DNA of 11,981 bases from Legionellaceae bacterium (lineage in GTDB: Bacteria; Pseudomonadota; Gammaproteobacteria; Legionellales; Legionellaceae): positions 1-11,981 of the forward strand of contig JAUYSE010000072.1 of NCBI GenBank assembly GCA_030696465.1, written 5' to 3'. Shown piece by piece: positions 1-5,888 of this stretch; the first letter of the stretch is position 1, and the number at the start of each line of letters is the position of its first letter. The notes below the pieces were generated by a model that saw only the letters and a program-made list of their open reading frames with translations, did not search any database and was not told the DNA's origin. A program made the position numbers and the translations under genes.

Positions 1-34
1 TCTGATAAAATCCTTTTCGTAAACCTTATATTTT

Positions 35-1459
35 TTATAACATATAAATGATACAAATTAATAATAAAAATAATATGATAGGTTTTATGGCTCGAAGAGG
101 AAATAACAAATATAGCCACAGTGCAAAAAGCATGCCGAGCATTGCGGGTAAAGATATTTTTTCAAAATTACTATTCCACTGTGCAGTCATCGCCATGTAG
201 TGTAATCCTTCTAAAAATAGGTGGATTGACCAAGCAGTGAGCGATAAAATCCAGCAGTGTAAATTACAGGCGATGAGTCCAAGACTGATCAAGGATAAAG
301 GTAAAACGACAAAGCTTACCCAAGGGATTCCCCACAAATTACTGAGTAATCCTATCCATGCGCCGTACCCAAAAAAATAGGCGCTAATAGGCATGAGTAC
401 AATCGTACAGAGACATTGCATCCATAAAAAATAACGAATACCGCGGAAGCGATAGCGGTGATGTGCAAGAATGAGTAGGGCCACCGCCATAAAGGAAAAA
501 TAAAAACCAGGGGTAAAGACCACATGGGGCTCCCAACAAACGACCAAGCCTAAACTATAGCGCCAGACCTGCCAATGCGTGATGTATTGCGACCAGAAGT
601 AACGTAAGGCCATACCCACAAAGGCCAGCCAAGCACGTTGTACAGGGGCGCCCCAGCCGGCGAGCCAGGCGTAAAGACCTGAGAGTATAATGGCCGAGAG
701 GGTTGCGATACGCTGTGCTGGAAGCAACATACAAGCTCGAGGCCAGCGTCGCCAACTTTTATCAATGATTTTGTAGATAATCCCTGCCATAAAGGCAATG
801 TGCTCACCCGATATAACGACTAAATGCGTGGTGCCTGTTTCTCTGAATAAGTCCCATTGCTCGCTGGGAATCGCATTCCCAATCCCCAAAGTTAAGCCTT
901 GTAAAATACCCACACTGTTATTTTCTGGGGGGAATGCTTGCAGATAGCGTCTGGCAAGATAATCTCTGAGGGCCAGCATGCGATAGAGCCCAGAGGCGGG
1001 GGCTATATATTTTGATTGTTCTGGGTGGATGTAGCCAACCCATTGTGGGTGACGATATTGATTGGGGGCGGGGAGGTATTTTATACTGGTTTGTAGTTGC
1101 CAGCGTTCTCCGCCGTGTAGATTGGGGCAGCGATGGTAACAACCCAGCCAAATATGGGCTTTGGCGGGATGATTTTTTAATTGTTGTATTTCAAACTCAA
1201 AACGGATGCGATGTCCGTTCATTTTAGGGATAGAGCTGACAATCCCTGTGATGTTGCTTATGGGTATCTTTGAACCGGTTGGCATATTTTGTGGTAATTC
1301 GGATGCGCTATGCCAGCCAGCTAATAGGCAGCCAAATCCCCAGGCTATCCATAAATAAAAACGAAAGCCAATAATACCAACGCTGCATAAAGGGAGCAGC
1401 GCCCAAAAAGAATGGCTGTAGTAAAATACCACGCCAGCAACAAAGCAAAAAATTTCCAT
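35..1459 (-). CDS. ComEC/Rec2-family membrane protein lacking the C-terminal nuclease-like domain
   Basis: A 474-residue polytopic membrane protein related to ComEC/Rec2, the inner-membrane channel that takes up single-stranded DNA during natural transformation. Residues 1-55 are hydrophobic (two TM segments). A soluble stretch at about 60-165 fits the DUF4131/OB-fold region and holds a Cys pair (CYHRC). The family signature HLVVISGEHIAFMAG is at about 212-226 (usual form HLLAISGLHIG, so the Glu is unusual). Several TM helices then run to the C-terminus, as in the Competence domain. Full ComEC proteins are about 700-800 residues and end in a metallo-beta-lactamase-like domain; this one stops after the membrane domain. 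The open frame continues upstream to 1600, but that would overlap the divergent apyrase gene, and hydrophobic family-like sequence starts at MEIFCFVAG, so ATG at 1459 is chosen. No good ribosome site is visible. It may be the host ComEC or a shortened paralogue. Confidence 0.8.
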   Translation of the reverse strand: MEIFCFVAGVVFYYSHSFWALLPLCSVGIIGFRFYLWIAWGFGCLLAGWHSASELPQNMPTGSKIPISNITGIVSSIPKMNGHRIRFEFEIQQLKNHPAKAHIWLGCYHRCPNLHGGERWQLQTSIKYLPAPNQYRHPQWVGYIHPEQSKYIAPASGLYRMLALRDYLARRYLQAFPPENNSVGILQGLTLGIGNAIPSEQWDLFRETGTTHLVVISGEHIAFMAGIIYKIIDKSWRRWPRACMLLPAQRIATLSAIILSGLYAWLAGWGAPVQRAWLAFVGMALRYFWSQYITHWQVWRYSLGLVVCWEPHVVFTPGFYFSFMAVALLILAHHRYRFRGIRYFLWMQCLCTIVLMPISAYFFGYGAWIGLLSNLWGIPWVSFVVLPLSLISLGLIACNLHCWILSLTAWSIHLFLEGLHYMAMTAQWNSNFEKISLPAMLGMLFALWLYLLFPLRAIKPIILFLLLICIIYML

Positions 1460-1472
1460 GAGTGAGCTACGG

Positions 1473-1503
1473 TTGGACGTACACCCGGGTATTCTGGTAA
1501 AAT
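1473..1503 (+). promoter_or_regulatory. Possible promoter of the NTPDase gene
   Basis: TTGGAC at 1473-1478 and TAAAAT at 1498-1503 resemble sigma-70 -35 and -10 boxes. The 19-bp spacer is longer than the optimum, so this is a weak call. They lie in the 74-bp gap between two divergent genes. A clear AAGGAG ribosome site follows at 1518-1523, 10 nt before the ATG at 1534. Confidence 0.3.
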
Positions 1504-1533
1504 GTCCACAAAAATGCAAGGAGAGTTCGTAGC

Positions 1534-2676
1534 ATGCGCAAAAAAATATATAGTATATTGTTTTTGATGAGCGTTGGAATTCCAGTCGGATTTGCTGCAT
1601 GTGAGCAACATCCTTGTGTAATGGTCATTGATGCAGGCAGTTCTGGGTCGCGCGCGCATTTGTATGAATATGAAAAAGCGGAAGGGAATGTCCCGAGTGT
1701 TATTCAAGAATTATGGTCTAAAAAAGTAAACCCAGGATTCTCTACCTTAGAGGCACGTCCTGAAGTTATTCACCAATATATTGAACAATTGTTGACGGGA
1801 ATGCCTGTTGCAGAAAAAGTGCCGGTTTATTTTTATGCGACGGCAGGTATGCGTTTATTACCAGAAGCTAGTCAGCAAGCATTATATCGTGTATTAAAAA
1901 AAGAATTTAAAGAAAGATCGTTTGCGGGACAGAAAAGCTTGTCATTGGTGCGTGCAAAAACAATTTCAGGTTCGGATGAAGGTTGGTTCGCATGGCTAAC
2001 CGTGAATTATCAACGTGGTACTTTTAACGCGCAAAGCCAGGGCAGTGCCGGTATTATGGATATTGGGGGTGCTTCTACCCAGATTGCTTTTGAGGTTAAT
2101 CCTTCTATGCAGTCGCAATCAGCTGCTCCGATGCATGAGTTAGATACTCCCTCGCATCATTTTACGGTGTCTTCTACCAGTTTTTTAGGCTTAGGACAAA
2201 ATCAAGTACTCAATCAAATTTTAGATGAACCTACTTGTTTTTCAGAGGGTTATCCTTTGTCGAATGGACAACAAGGGCAGGGCGATGCAGCTGCTTGTGC
2301 GGAACATCTACGTCCTTTATTAAATATGCATAAGGTCTCACAAACGATAAGTTTGTCACAAAGCCAAGCGTCTGAATGGCAAATGTTAGGGGGCGCTTCT
2401 TATTTTGCACAAAGCCCAGCGTTGCAACCTTACGGGTATGTGTGGAGTTCACAGGCACTATTAAATGCGACACAACGTCATTTTTGTCAGTCTTCGTGGG
2501 ATAGTATTTCCATGACAGATCCTAAAAATACTTATTTGTATGCGCACTGTGCATTAGGCTCTTATTACTATAGCTTATTAGTCAATGGTTACGGATTTGC
2601 CGGTTCGGAGACGATGACTTATTACGAACAAAAATACACAGGGGACTGGACATTAGGCGTAGTATTTGAGTTATAA
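1534..2676 (+). CDS. Secreted ecto-apyrase / NTPDase (GDA1/CD39 family)
   Basis: A 380-residue nucleoside triphosphate diphosphohydrolase, which hydrolyses NTPs and NDPs to NMP outside the cytoplasm. An N-terminal signal peptide (about 1-21, ending near VGFA|AC) directs export; a Cys at 23 leaves a weak chance of a lipoprotein, though the lipobox is not classical. The apyrase conserved regions are in order: ACR1 DAGSSGSR at 33-40 (phosphate binding), ACR2 YATAGMR at 101-107, ACR3 SGSDEGWFAW from about 145 with the likely catalytic base Glu149, ACR4 DIGGASTQ at 176-183, and an ACR5-like LGGASYFAQ near 289-297. Length matches the L. pneumophila enzyme Lpg1905, known to be secreted and needed for full replication in host cells. 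Bacterial members are rare, which supports Legionella. ATG 1534 has AAGGAG 10 nt upstream. The tRNA begins 13 nt after the stop. Confidence 0.93.
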   Translation: MRKKIYSILFLMSVGIPVGFAACEQHPCVMVIDAGSSGSRAHLYEYEKAEGNVPSVIQELWSKKVNPGFSTLEARPEVIHQYIEQLLTGMPVAEKVPVYFYATAGMRLLPEASQQALYRVLKKEFKERSFAGQKSLSLVRAKTISGSDEGWFAWLTVNYQRGTFNAQSQGSAGIMDIGGASTQIAFEVNPSMQSQSAAPMHELDTPSHHFTVSSTSFLGLGQNQVLNQILDEPTCFSEGYPLSNGQQGQGDAAACAEHLRPLLNMHKVSQTISLSQSQASEWQMLGGASYFAQSPALQPYGYVWSSQALLNATQRHFCQSSWDSISMTDPKNTYLYAHCALGSYYYSLLVNGYGFAGSETMTYYEQKYTGDWTLGVVFEL

Positions 2677-2689
2677 TTTACTGTCAAAT

Positions 2690-2762
2690 GCCGTTGTAGC
2701 TCAGTTGGTAGAGCAATTGATTCGTAATCAATAGGTCGGGTGTTCGATTCACCTCAACGGCA
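2690..2762 (+). tRNA. tRNA-Thr (anticodon CGU)
   Basis: A complete 73-nt cloverleaf. The acceptor stem GCCGTTG/CAACGGC pairs perfectly. The D-arm is GCTC...GAGC, and the anticodon stem ATTGA/TCAAT encloses the loop TTCGTAA, giving anticodon CGT (reads ACG). The T-arm is GGGTG-TTCGATT-CACCT and the discriminator is A2762. CCA is not encoded (TTAG follows), so it must be added by the CCA-adding enzyme. The 3' part from 2721 is also the left attachment repeat of the downstream integrative element and probably came with that element. Confidence 0.97.
2721..2762 (+). repeat. attL: tRNA-Thr 3'-end repeat
   Basis: These 42 bp, from the anticodon loop to the discriminator base, recur at 10860-10901 with only two differences (2739 G/T and 2753 C/A). 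This is the direct repeat expected when a tyrosine integrase inserts an element into a tRNA 3' end, with the intact tRNA rebuilt on the integrase side. The longest uninterrupted match, 18 bp at 2721-2738, includes the anticodon loop and is the probable crossover zone. Confidence 0.93.
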
Positions 2763-2811
2763 TTAGTAAAATCAAATAGTTATAGCGATTAATCGAAGAG
2801 AATAAAAATTC

Positions 2812-2830
2812 TAGTGGCACTGTAGTGGCA
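2812..2830 (+). repeat. Left arm-type integrase site (paired TAGTGGCA)
   Basis: Two copies of TAGTGGCA at 2812-2819 and 2823-2830, an 11-bp period, beginning 50 bp after the tRNA end. The same 19-bp unit recurs at 10722-10740 with one difference, and an inverted relative lies at 2988-3007. Position and helical-turn spacing fit binding by the N-terminal arm domain of the integrase. Confidence 0.72.
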
Positions 2831-2987
2831 GTAAACCACAACTAATCGTCGTCAAAATCCCCCATTTGTTTACACATTAAGTAGTTCGATCAGATTATTT
2901 TCAAATCCAGGTACATTATAAATACTGGGTCTTCTATTCTATATTGTTCTTATTTTGCATACATCTCTATGATTTTTTAAGCCTAAT

Positions 2988-3007
2988 GACACTAGATTGC
3001 CACTAAA
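2988..3007 (-). repeat. Inverted arm-type integrase site
   Basis: Read on the minus strand this is TTTAGTGGCAATCTAGTGTC, matching the right-end arm unit (10721-10740 and one flanking T) at 18 of 20 positions. It lies between the left arm site and the integrase gene, so it may serve recombination, integrase autoregulation, or both. Confidence 0.6.
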
Positions 3008-3086
3008 TCAGTTGTCAGTCATACAACTTCTTGAATTAACTTATGTTTATTATTTTGGCACTATGATTAGATATCAGTAGTTGTAG

Positions 3087-3110
3087 TTTTTTGCGGTTTC
3101 TTGTAGTCTC
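3087..3110. repeat. Left copy of a 24-bp inverted repeat shared by both element ends
   Basis: The reverse complement matches 10742-10765 at 20 of 24 positions; shared blocks are GAGACT and GCAAAAAA. It is a second repeat class beside the arm sites, lying 124 bp before the integrase start. It may bind excisionase or a host bending factor; that role is inferred from position only. Confidence 0.5.
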
Positions 3111-3122
3111 TGTGAGCAGGGT

Positions 3123-3148
3123 GGGTTGATGGCGGCAACCATCAACCC
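3123..3148 (+). promoter_or_regulatory. 10-bp perfect hairpin upstream of the integrase
   Basis: GGGTTGATGG at 3123-3132 and CCATCAACCC at 3139-3148 flank the 6-nt loop CGGCAA. There is no T-run after it, so it is not a typical terminator. It lies 85 bp before the integrase ATG and could be an operator or an mRNA leader hairpin. GGTTGATGG occurs again close to the right end, near 10829-10838. Confidence 0.55.
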
Positions 3149-3233
3149 TAATCAACATTAACCGTTACGGGGCTAATGGTGACTGATGTAACTATAGCAT
3201 ATCAGTTGCCAATCTCCATCTAAGGAGTTTGGT

Positions 3234-4304
3234 ATGGCATCGATAGAAAAAAGAGTAGCAAGAGATGGTAAGGTTAAATATCTTGCAAGAGTGCGGTTAA
3301 AAGGGAAGCAGCCTGAATCGGCTATATTTGATAGGTTAACCGATGCTCGAAAGTGGGCAAGCAGTATTGAGTCTGCTATCCATGAGGGCCGCCATTTTAA
3401 AACAGCCGAATCTAAAAAAAGAACGATAGCAGAGCTCATTGATCGGTACATTGAAAGTGTACTTCCTCATAAATCAGATTCGATACGAGCGGCACAGAAA
3501 AATCAACTTGCGTGGTGGAAAGTTCGGGCTGGTTACTATGTATTAGCAGACTTCACTGTACAAGTCATTGACTCACTGCGAGATGAGCTGGCAAAGGGAT
3601 CAACCAATCGAGGCGAAAAACGCACTACGGCCACAGTAAACCGTTATTTAGCGGCTCTATCGCATGTTTTAAGTACTGCAGTGAATGTATGGGAATGGTT
3701 AGAGTCGAATCCTCTTCTTAAAATTAAACGTCATTCAGAAAATCAAGGGCGGGTTCGCTACTTGGATGATGATGAGCGTACCGCTCTTCTTAGCGCCTGT
3801 CAGAAATCCAGTAATAAACAGCTCTACGCAATAATCGTACTTGCGTTATCGACGGGTATGCGTAAGGGAGAGCTATTAAATTTAAAAAGGCGCGATGTTT
3901 TTTTAAAAGATGGTTTTGTAATTCTCGATAAAACCAAGAATAAAGAACGTCGACGTGTACCGATTATTGGTCATGCGCATGATGTTTTAGCTAATCAAAT
4001 GAAGATCCTCCGACTTGATAGTGATTACATCTTTCCAAGTAAGGACGGCACAAAAGCGATTGATATAAAACGACCTTGGGAAGTGGCTATAACACAAGCC
4101 GGAATCGGTGATTTTAGATTTCATGATTTAAGACATAGCTGTGCGAGTTATCTTGCCATGAACGGTGCAACCCAGCGTGATCTGATGGAGGTGCTGGGAC
4201 ATAAAACCGTTCAGATGACAAAGAGGTACTCGCATCTTAGTGATAGTCACATTAGTTCAGTGGTTCGCAGTATGAATGATAAGATCTTTGGGGGTGTGAA
4301 ATGA
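3234..4304 (+). CDS. int: Tyrosine site-specific recombinase (integrase)
   Basis: A 356-residue phage-type integrase that catalyses insertion and excision of the element at tRNA-Thr. The N-terminal 55 residues resemble the beta-strand arm-DNA-binding domain (SIEKRVARDGKVKYLARV). A SAM-like core-binding domain spans about 60-165 and the catalytic domain about 175-345. Catalytic residues visible are Arg210 (STGMRKGE), Lys near 233-235, His297 and Arg300 (FHDLRHS), His323 (LGHK) and Tyr332 (KRYSHL). All are present and the length is normal, so the enzyme should be active. ATG 3234 is preceded by AAGGAG at 3222-3227. It lies 471 bp from the tRNA end, with arm-type repeats in the gap, and overlaps the next gene by 4 bp (ATGA). 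Confidence 0.96.
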   Translation: MASIEKRVARDGKVKYLARVRLKGKQPESAIFDRLTDARKWASSIESAIHEGRHFKTAESKKRTIAELIDRYIESVLPHKSDSIRAAQKNQLAWWKVRAGYYVLADFTVQVIDSLRDELAKGSTNRGEKRTTATVNRYLAALSHVLSTAVNVWEWLESNPLLKIKRHSENQGRVRYLDDDERTALLSACQKSSNKQLYAIIVLALSTGMRKGELLNLKRRDVFLKDGFVILDKTKNKERRRVPIIGHAHDVLANQMKILRLDSDYIFPSKDGTKAIDIKRPWEVAITQAGIGDFRFHDLRHSCASYLAMNGATQRDLMEVLGHKTVQMTKRYSHLSDSHISSVVRSMNDKIFGGVK

Positions 4305-5188
4305 GTAGTTTTGAACAGATGGAGTTAAAAAAAGCAGATTATAGTTTTTGGAATAATGTTTTATTGGTAACTTTAAACGAATTCATCTATTTGGCTGCTG
4401 GATATGAGCCACTTGATGTTGGTGCTCATAACAATGCTTATTTAAATTTGACCAATAATGACTTTAAAGCATTTTATAAAAAAATTAAGAGATTAGGAGA
4501 AGAGCTCTCATGGAAAACGACAAAAGAGACAAAAGTTAGTGAAGGATTCGGTCTGGATGCTAAATATGAGGCGGTATATCTTATTAAATGGGCGCTCTCA
4601 AAGGGTATAACAGTATATTCTATCTACAGGCCAGCAAAGTCTGATGCCAGAGAAAGGTCTGATCTTTTAAATCAATTCATAGACAGAGACATTTTGTCAC
4701 GAAATGAATTTTCTAGATTATTATCTGCTTTTAATCCCGGTAAAGATGAGGCTTTCTTTCAAAAAAGAATAACTGAGGCTGTAATTTTAGATTTGTTTAG
4801 ACCAATTTCAGCAACACAAGACTGTAATTACGATATTCCACTTGAGGACAGAAATTATCAATTTACGTTAATAAATTTAATTAAATATGCTAAGGGGAAA
4901 GAATGGACCTTGCCTAATGAGATTTTAAGAAAAGTTGAAGTTCGAGACCAAGATCAAAAACCCCAAGATCCAAGATGTATCAACTCAGCAGAAAAACTTT
5001 ATCTTGGTCTTGCAATTGAGCTTGGTTATAGTCCAACGAATTCAGTAAATACTACTACGGGTTCAAATAAAAATGGTTTTAGTAGTAGATTAGATACGCA
5101 TGGTTTGAAACTTAGTGATGATAAGATAAGAGTTATGCTAAGAAATGCCGCTGAAAAACATCTTGAAAACAAACCGAATAAGGCTTAA
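4301..5188 (+). CDS. Conserved element protein of unknown function
   Basis: A soluble 295-residue protein whose start overlaps the integrase stop (ATGA), so translation is probably coupled. No enzyme motif, signal peptide or TM segment is seen. Residues 16-37 (FWNNVLLVTLNEFIYLAAGYEP in part) recall the short W..x..EA..L..G.dP motif found near the N-terminus of many mobile-element proteins. Residues 228-287 (SAEKLYLGLAIE, GYSP, then LDTHGLKLSDDKIRVML) recall the C-terminal region of the same loosely defined group, where a 'GlslsddTIRk.LkeA' helix is common. That end may be helix-turn-helix-like. The resemblance is from memory of such proteins, not a search. Co-transcription with the integrase suggests a role in element maintenance or excision control. 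Confidence 0.7.
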   Translation: MSSFEQMELKKADYSFWNNVLLVTLNEFIYLAAGYEPLDVGAHNNAYLNLTNNDFKAFYKKIKRLGEELSWKTTKETKVSEGFGLDAKYEAVYLIKWALSKGITVYSIYRPAKSDARERSDLLNQFIDRDILSRNEFSRLLSAFNPGKDEAFFQKRITEAVILDLFRPISATQDCNYDIPLEDRNYQFTLINLIKYAKGKEWTLPNEILRKVEVRDQDQKPQDPRCINSAEKLYLGLAIELGYSPTNSVNTTTGSNKNGFSSRLDTHGLKLSDDKIRVMLRNAAEKHLENKPNKA

Positions 5189-5252
5189 TCGGGTAAATTA
5201 CAACCTTATTGGGACATCGCTTAATTTATACAAATCATAATTCTCCTCAGGC

Positions 5253-5269
5253 GGCCACAACGAGTGGCC
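5253..5269 (+). promoter_or_regulatory. GGCCAC/GTGGCC palindrome before the AlpA-like gene
   Basis: GGCCAC at 5253-5258 and GTGGCC at 5264-5269 around AACGA, in the 110-bp gap before the regulator gene and 30 nt upstream of its ATG. It stands out as GC-rich in AT-rich DNA and has no following T-run. It may be an operator for the AlpA-like protein or a hairpin in the 5' leader. AT-rich sequence just upstream (5225-5245) could hold the promoter, but no convincing -35/-10 pair was found. Confidence 0.5.
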
Positions 5270-5298
5270 ATTCTCCACAATCCTGATATAGGTGAATT

Positions 5299-5508
5299 AT
5301 GTTAAGTCAAAATCGAATCCCTCCTTTATCCACTGTTAATCAATTTTGTGAAAAATATCCCGCTTTTACTCACGGAGGCATAAGAGATCGTATCTTTCAT
5401 GCTGATTCAAATGGACTAAAAAAATTTGGTGCCATTTTACGTAATGGACGAAGAATCCTCATTGACGAAGAGAAATTTTTTGAATGGTTACGGGAGTACG
5501 GAGCATGA
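5299..5508 (+). CDS. AlpA/excisionase-like small DNA-binding protein
   Basis: A 69-residue protein with the pattern STVNQFCEKYPAFTHGGIRD ... NGLKKFGAILRNGRRILIDEEKFFEWL. This is the compact MerR/HTH_17-like winged helix seen in AlpA-type regulators and excisionases of integrative elements: an N-terminal recognition-helix region, then the 'GRRILIDEEKFFEWL' wing and helix at about 50-65. Such proteins switch on the integrase or act as directionality factors for excision. ATG 5299 follows AGGTG (5290-5294). The stop overlaps the next start by 4 bp (ATGA at 5505-5508), forming a two-gene unit. The family is fairly sure; whether it regulates, excises or both is not. Confidence 0.82.
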   Translation: MLSQNRIPPLSTVNQFCEKYPAFTHGGIRDRIFHADSNGLKKFGAILRNGRRILIDEEKFFEWLREYGA

Positions 5509-5840
5509 GCAATAAAAATAGTGACATAGTCATGACTGTCTTAAAGGCATTACTGAGAGGGCAGACATTAAATCGAAAGGATTTTAATAATGGCTCATTG
5601 CACTCTTGGATTTCCACACTTCGTAATCAACGTTTTATTCCTATTGAGAGTAGTGAAAAAAACATAGATCGAACCTGTAATTACTACATGTTAGCGGACG
5701 AAATAAGGCGTTATCAAGATCCAATGTTGAGAAAATTACAGCGTGCTGAAATGAAGTTCATTGTGGGTAATCGTCGTAGGCAACAAGCTATCAAAAAACT
5801 TGAAAAAGCCACCGCCCTTAACACAAAGAGCGATGAATAA
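5505..5840 (+). CDS. Small element protein, probable winged-helix
   Basis: A 111-residue protein. ATG 5505 is chosen over the in-frame ATG at 5484 because it makes the ATGA overlap with the preceding gene and has a purine-rich GGGAGTACGGAG upstream. The N-terminal part (VMTVLKALLRGQTLNRKDFN, GSLHSWISTLRNQRFIPIES) reads like a winged helix in which a recognition helix is followed by a short beta hairpin: LRNQRFIPI, then CNYYMLADEIRRY. The C-terminal third is basic and charged (RKLQRAEMKF, GNRRRQQAIKKLEKA), probably helical. Genes of this kind commonly sit between AlpA-like and DUF3987 genes in gammaproteobacterial elements, which I recall but have not checked. It likely binds DNA and could act in replication initiation or copy control. 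Confidence 0.75.
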   Translation: MSNKNSDIVMTVLKALLRGQTLNRKDFNNGSLHSWISTLRNQRFIPIESSEKNIDRTCNYYMLADEIRRYQDPMLRKLQRAEMKFIVGNRRRQQAIKKLEKATALNTKSDE

Positions 5841-5850
5841 AAATAAAGAC

Positions 5851-5875
5851 AATGGGGGCGCATACCCCCATTTTT
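5851..5875 (+). terminator. Stem-loop with T-run before the primase-helicase gene
   Basis: AATGGGGG (5851-5858) and CCCCCATT (5865-5872) form an 8-bp perfect stem with loop CGCATA, followed by TTT. This is the shape of a short intrinsic terminator. It ends 13 nt before the ATG at 5889, leaving just room for the ribosome site AAGGA. Partial termination or an attenuator that limits replication-protein expression is likely. Confidence 0.65.
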
Positions 5876-5888
5876 ACAAGGACTCAAC

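Noticed and set aside
550..1227. Several open frames on both strands inside the ComEC-like gene
   Set aside because: All are out-of-frame shadows of a well supported membrane protein; their products resemble nothing.
1460..1600. Extension of the ComEC-like frame to an ATG at 1600
   Set aside because: It would overlap the apyrase coding start by 67 bp and adds 47 residues without family-like sequence.
2231..2473. Minus-strand frame inside the apyrase gene
   Set aside because: Antisense shadow of conserved apyrase regions, with no ribosome site.
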